NCBI GenBank assembly: GCA_021812905.1
Contig: JAKAMM010000134.1
Coordinates: forward strand, 1 to 5,480
Direction: 5' to 3'
Source of the DNA: Chloroflexota bacterium
GTDB taxonomy: Bacteria > Chloroflexota > Anaerolineae > Anaerolineales > Villigracilaceae
Length of the DNA stretch: 5,480 nt
The notes below the pieces were generated by a model. The model searched no databases. It saw only the letters and a program-made list of their open reading frames with translations, and was not told the origin of the DNA. Below, in pieces: positions 5,468 to 5,480 of the stretch. Each line of letters starts with the position of its first letter. Positions within the stretch are counted from its first letter, which is position 1. The position numbers and the translations under genes are program-made.

Positions 5468-5480
5468 ATCTTCGACAGCC

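Overview
The window looks like ordinary chromosome from a Chloroflexota bacterium, most likely class Anaerolineae. This rests on gene order and protein style recalled from memory, not on a search. The clues are a baseplate-J-like protein directly upstream of ruvX and mltG, a secreted WGG-repeat beta-propeller lipoprotein with a Thr/Pro linker, and short palindromic intergenic repeats.

Plus strand, 1-2462: the 3' part of a baseplate J/gp47-like gene (cut by the window start), a 96-bp gap holding a palindromic repeat, ruvX (YqgF-type RNase H-fold nuclease), and mltG (membrane-anchored endolytic murein transglycosylase) joined to ruvX by an ATGA overlap. A near-perfect 13-bp hairpin at 2466-2494 separates this group from the convergent minus-strand genes and probably terminates transcription.

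Minus strand, 5362 down to 2498: a lipoprotein whose mature part is seven ~52-residue WGG repeats (predicted seven-bladed propeller), then a short broken gene that starts on the lipoprotein's stop codon (ATGA) and needs two single-base corrections to read through, then a 417-residue membrane protein with a large cysteine-containing extracytoplasmic domain. The end of the broken gene clearly resembles the C-terminus of the 417-residue protein, so these two look related by duplication. The last gene also has its own candidate promoter.

No mobile element, CRISPR array, RNA gene or defence system is visible. The points most worth a second look are the broken gene at 3821-4082, including a canonical -1 slippery heptamer at its third codon, and two dispersed palindromic repeat families, each with one copy in the left or middle part of the window and one side by side at 5397-5467. 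There is no gene-free stretch longer than 300 bases; the longest poorly coding stretch (3752-4078) is mostly the broken gene.
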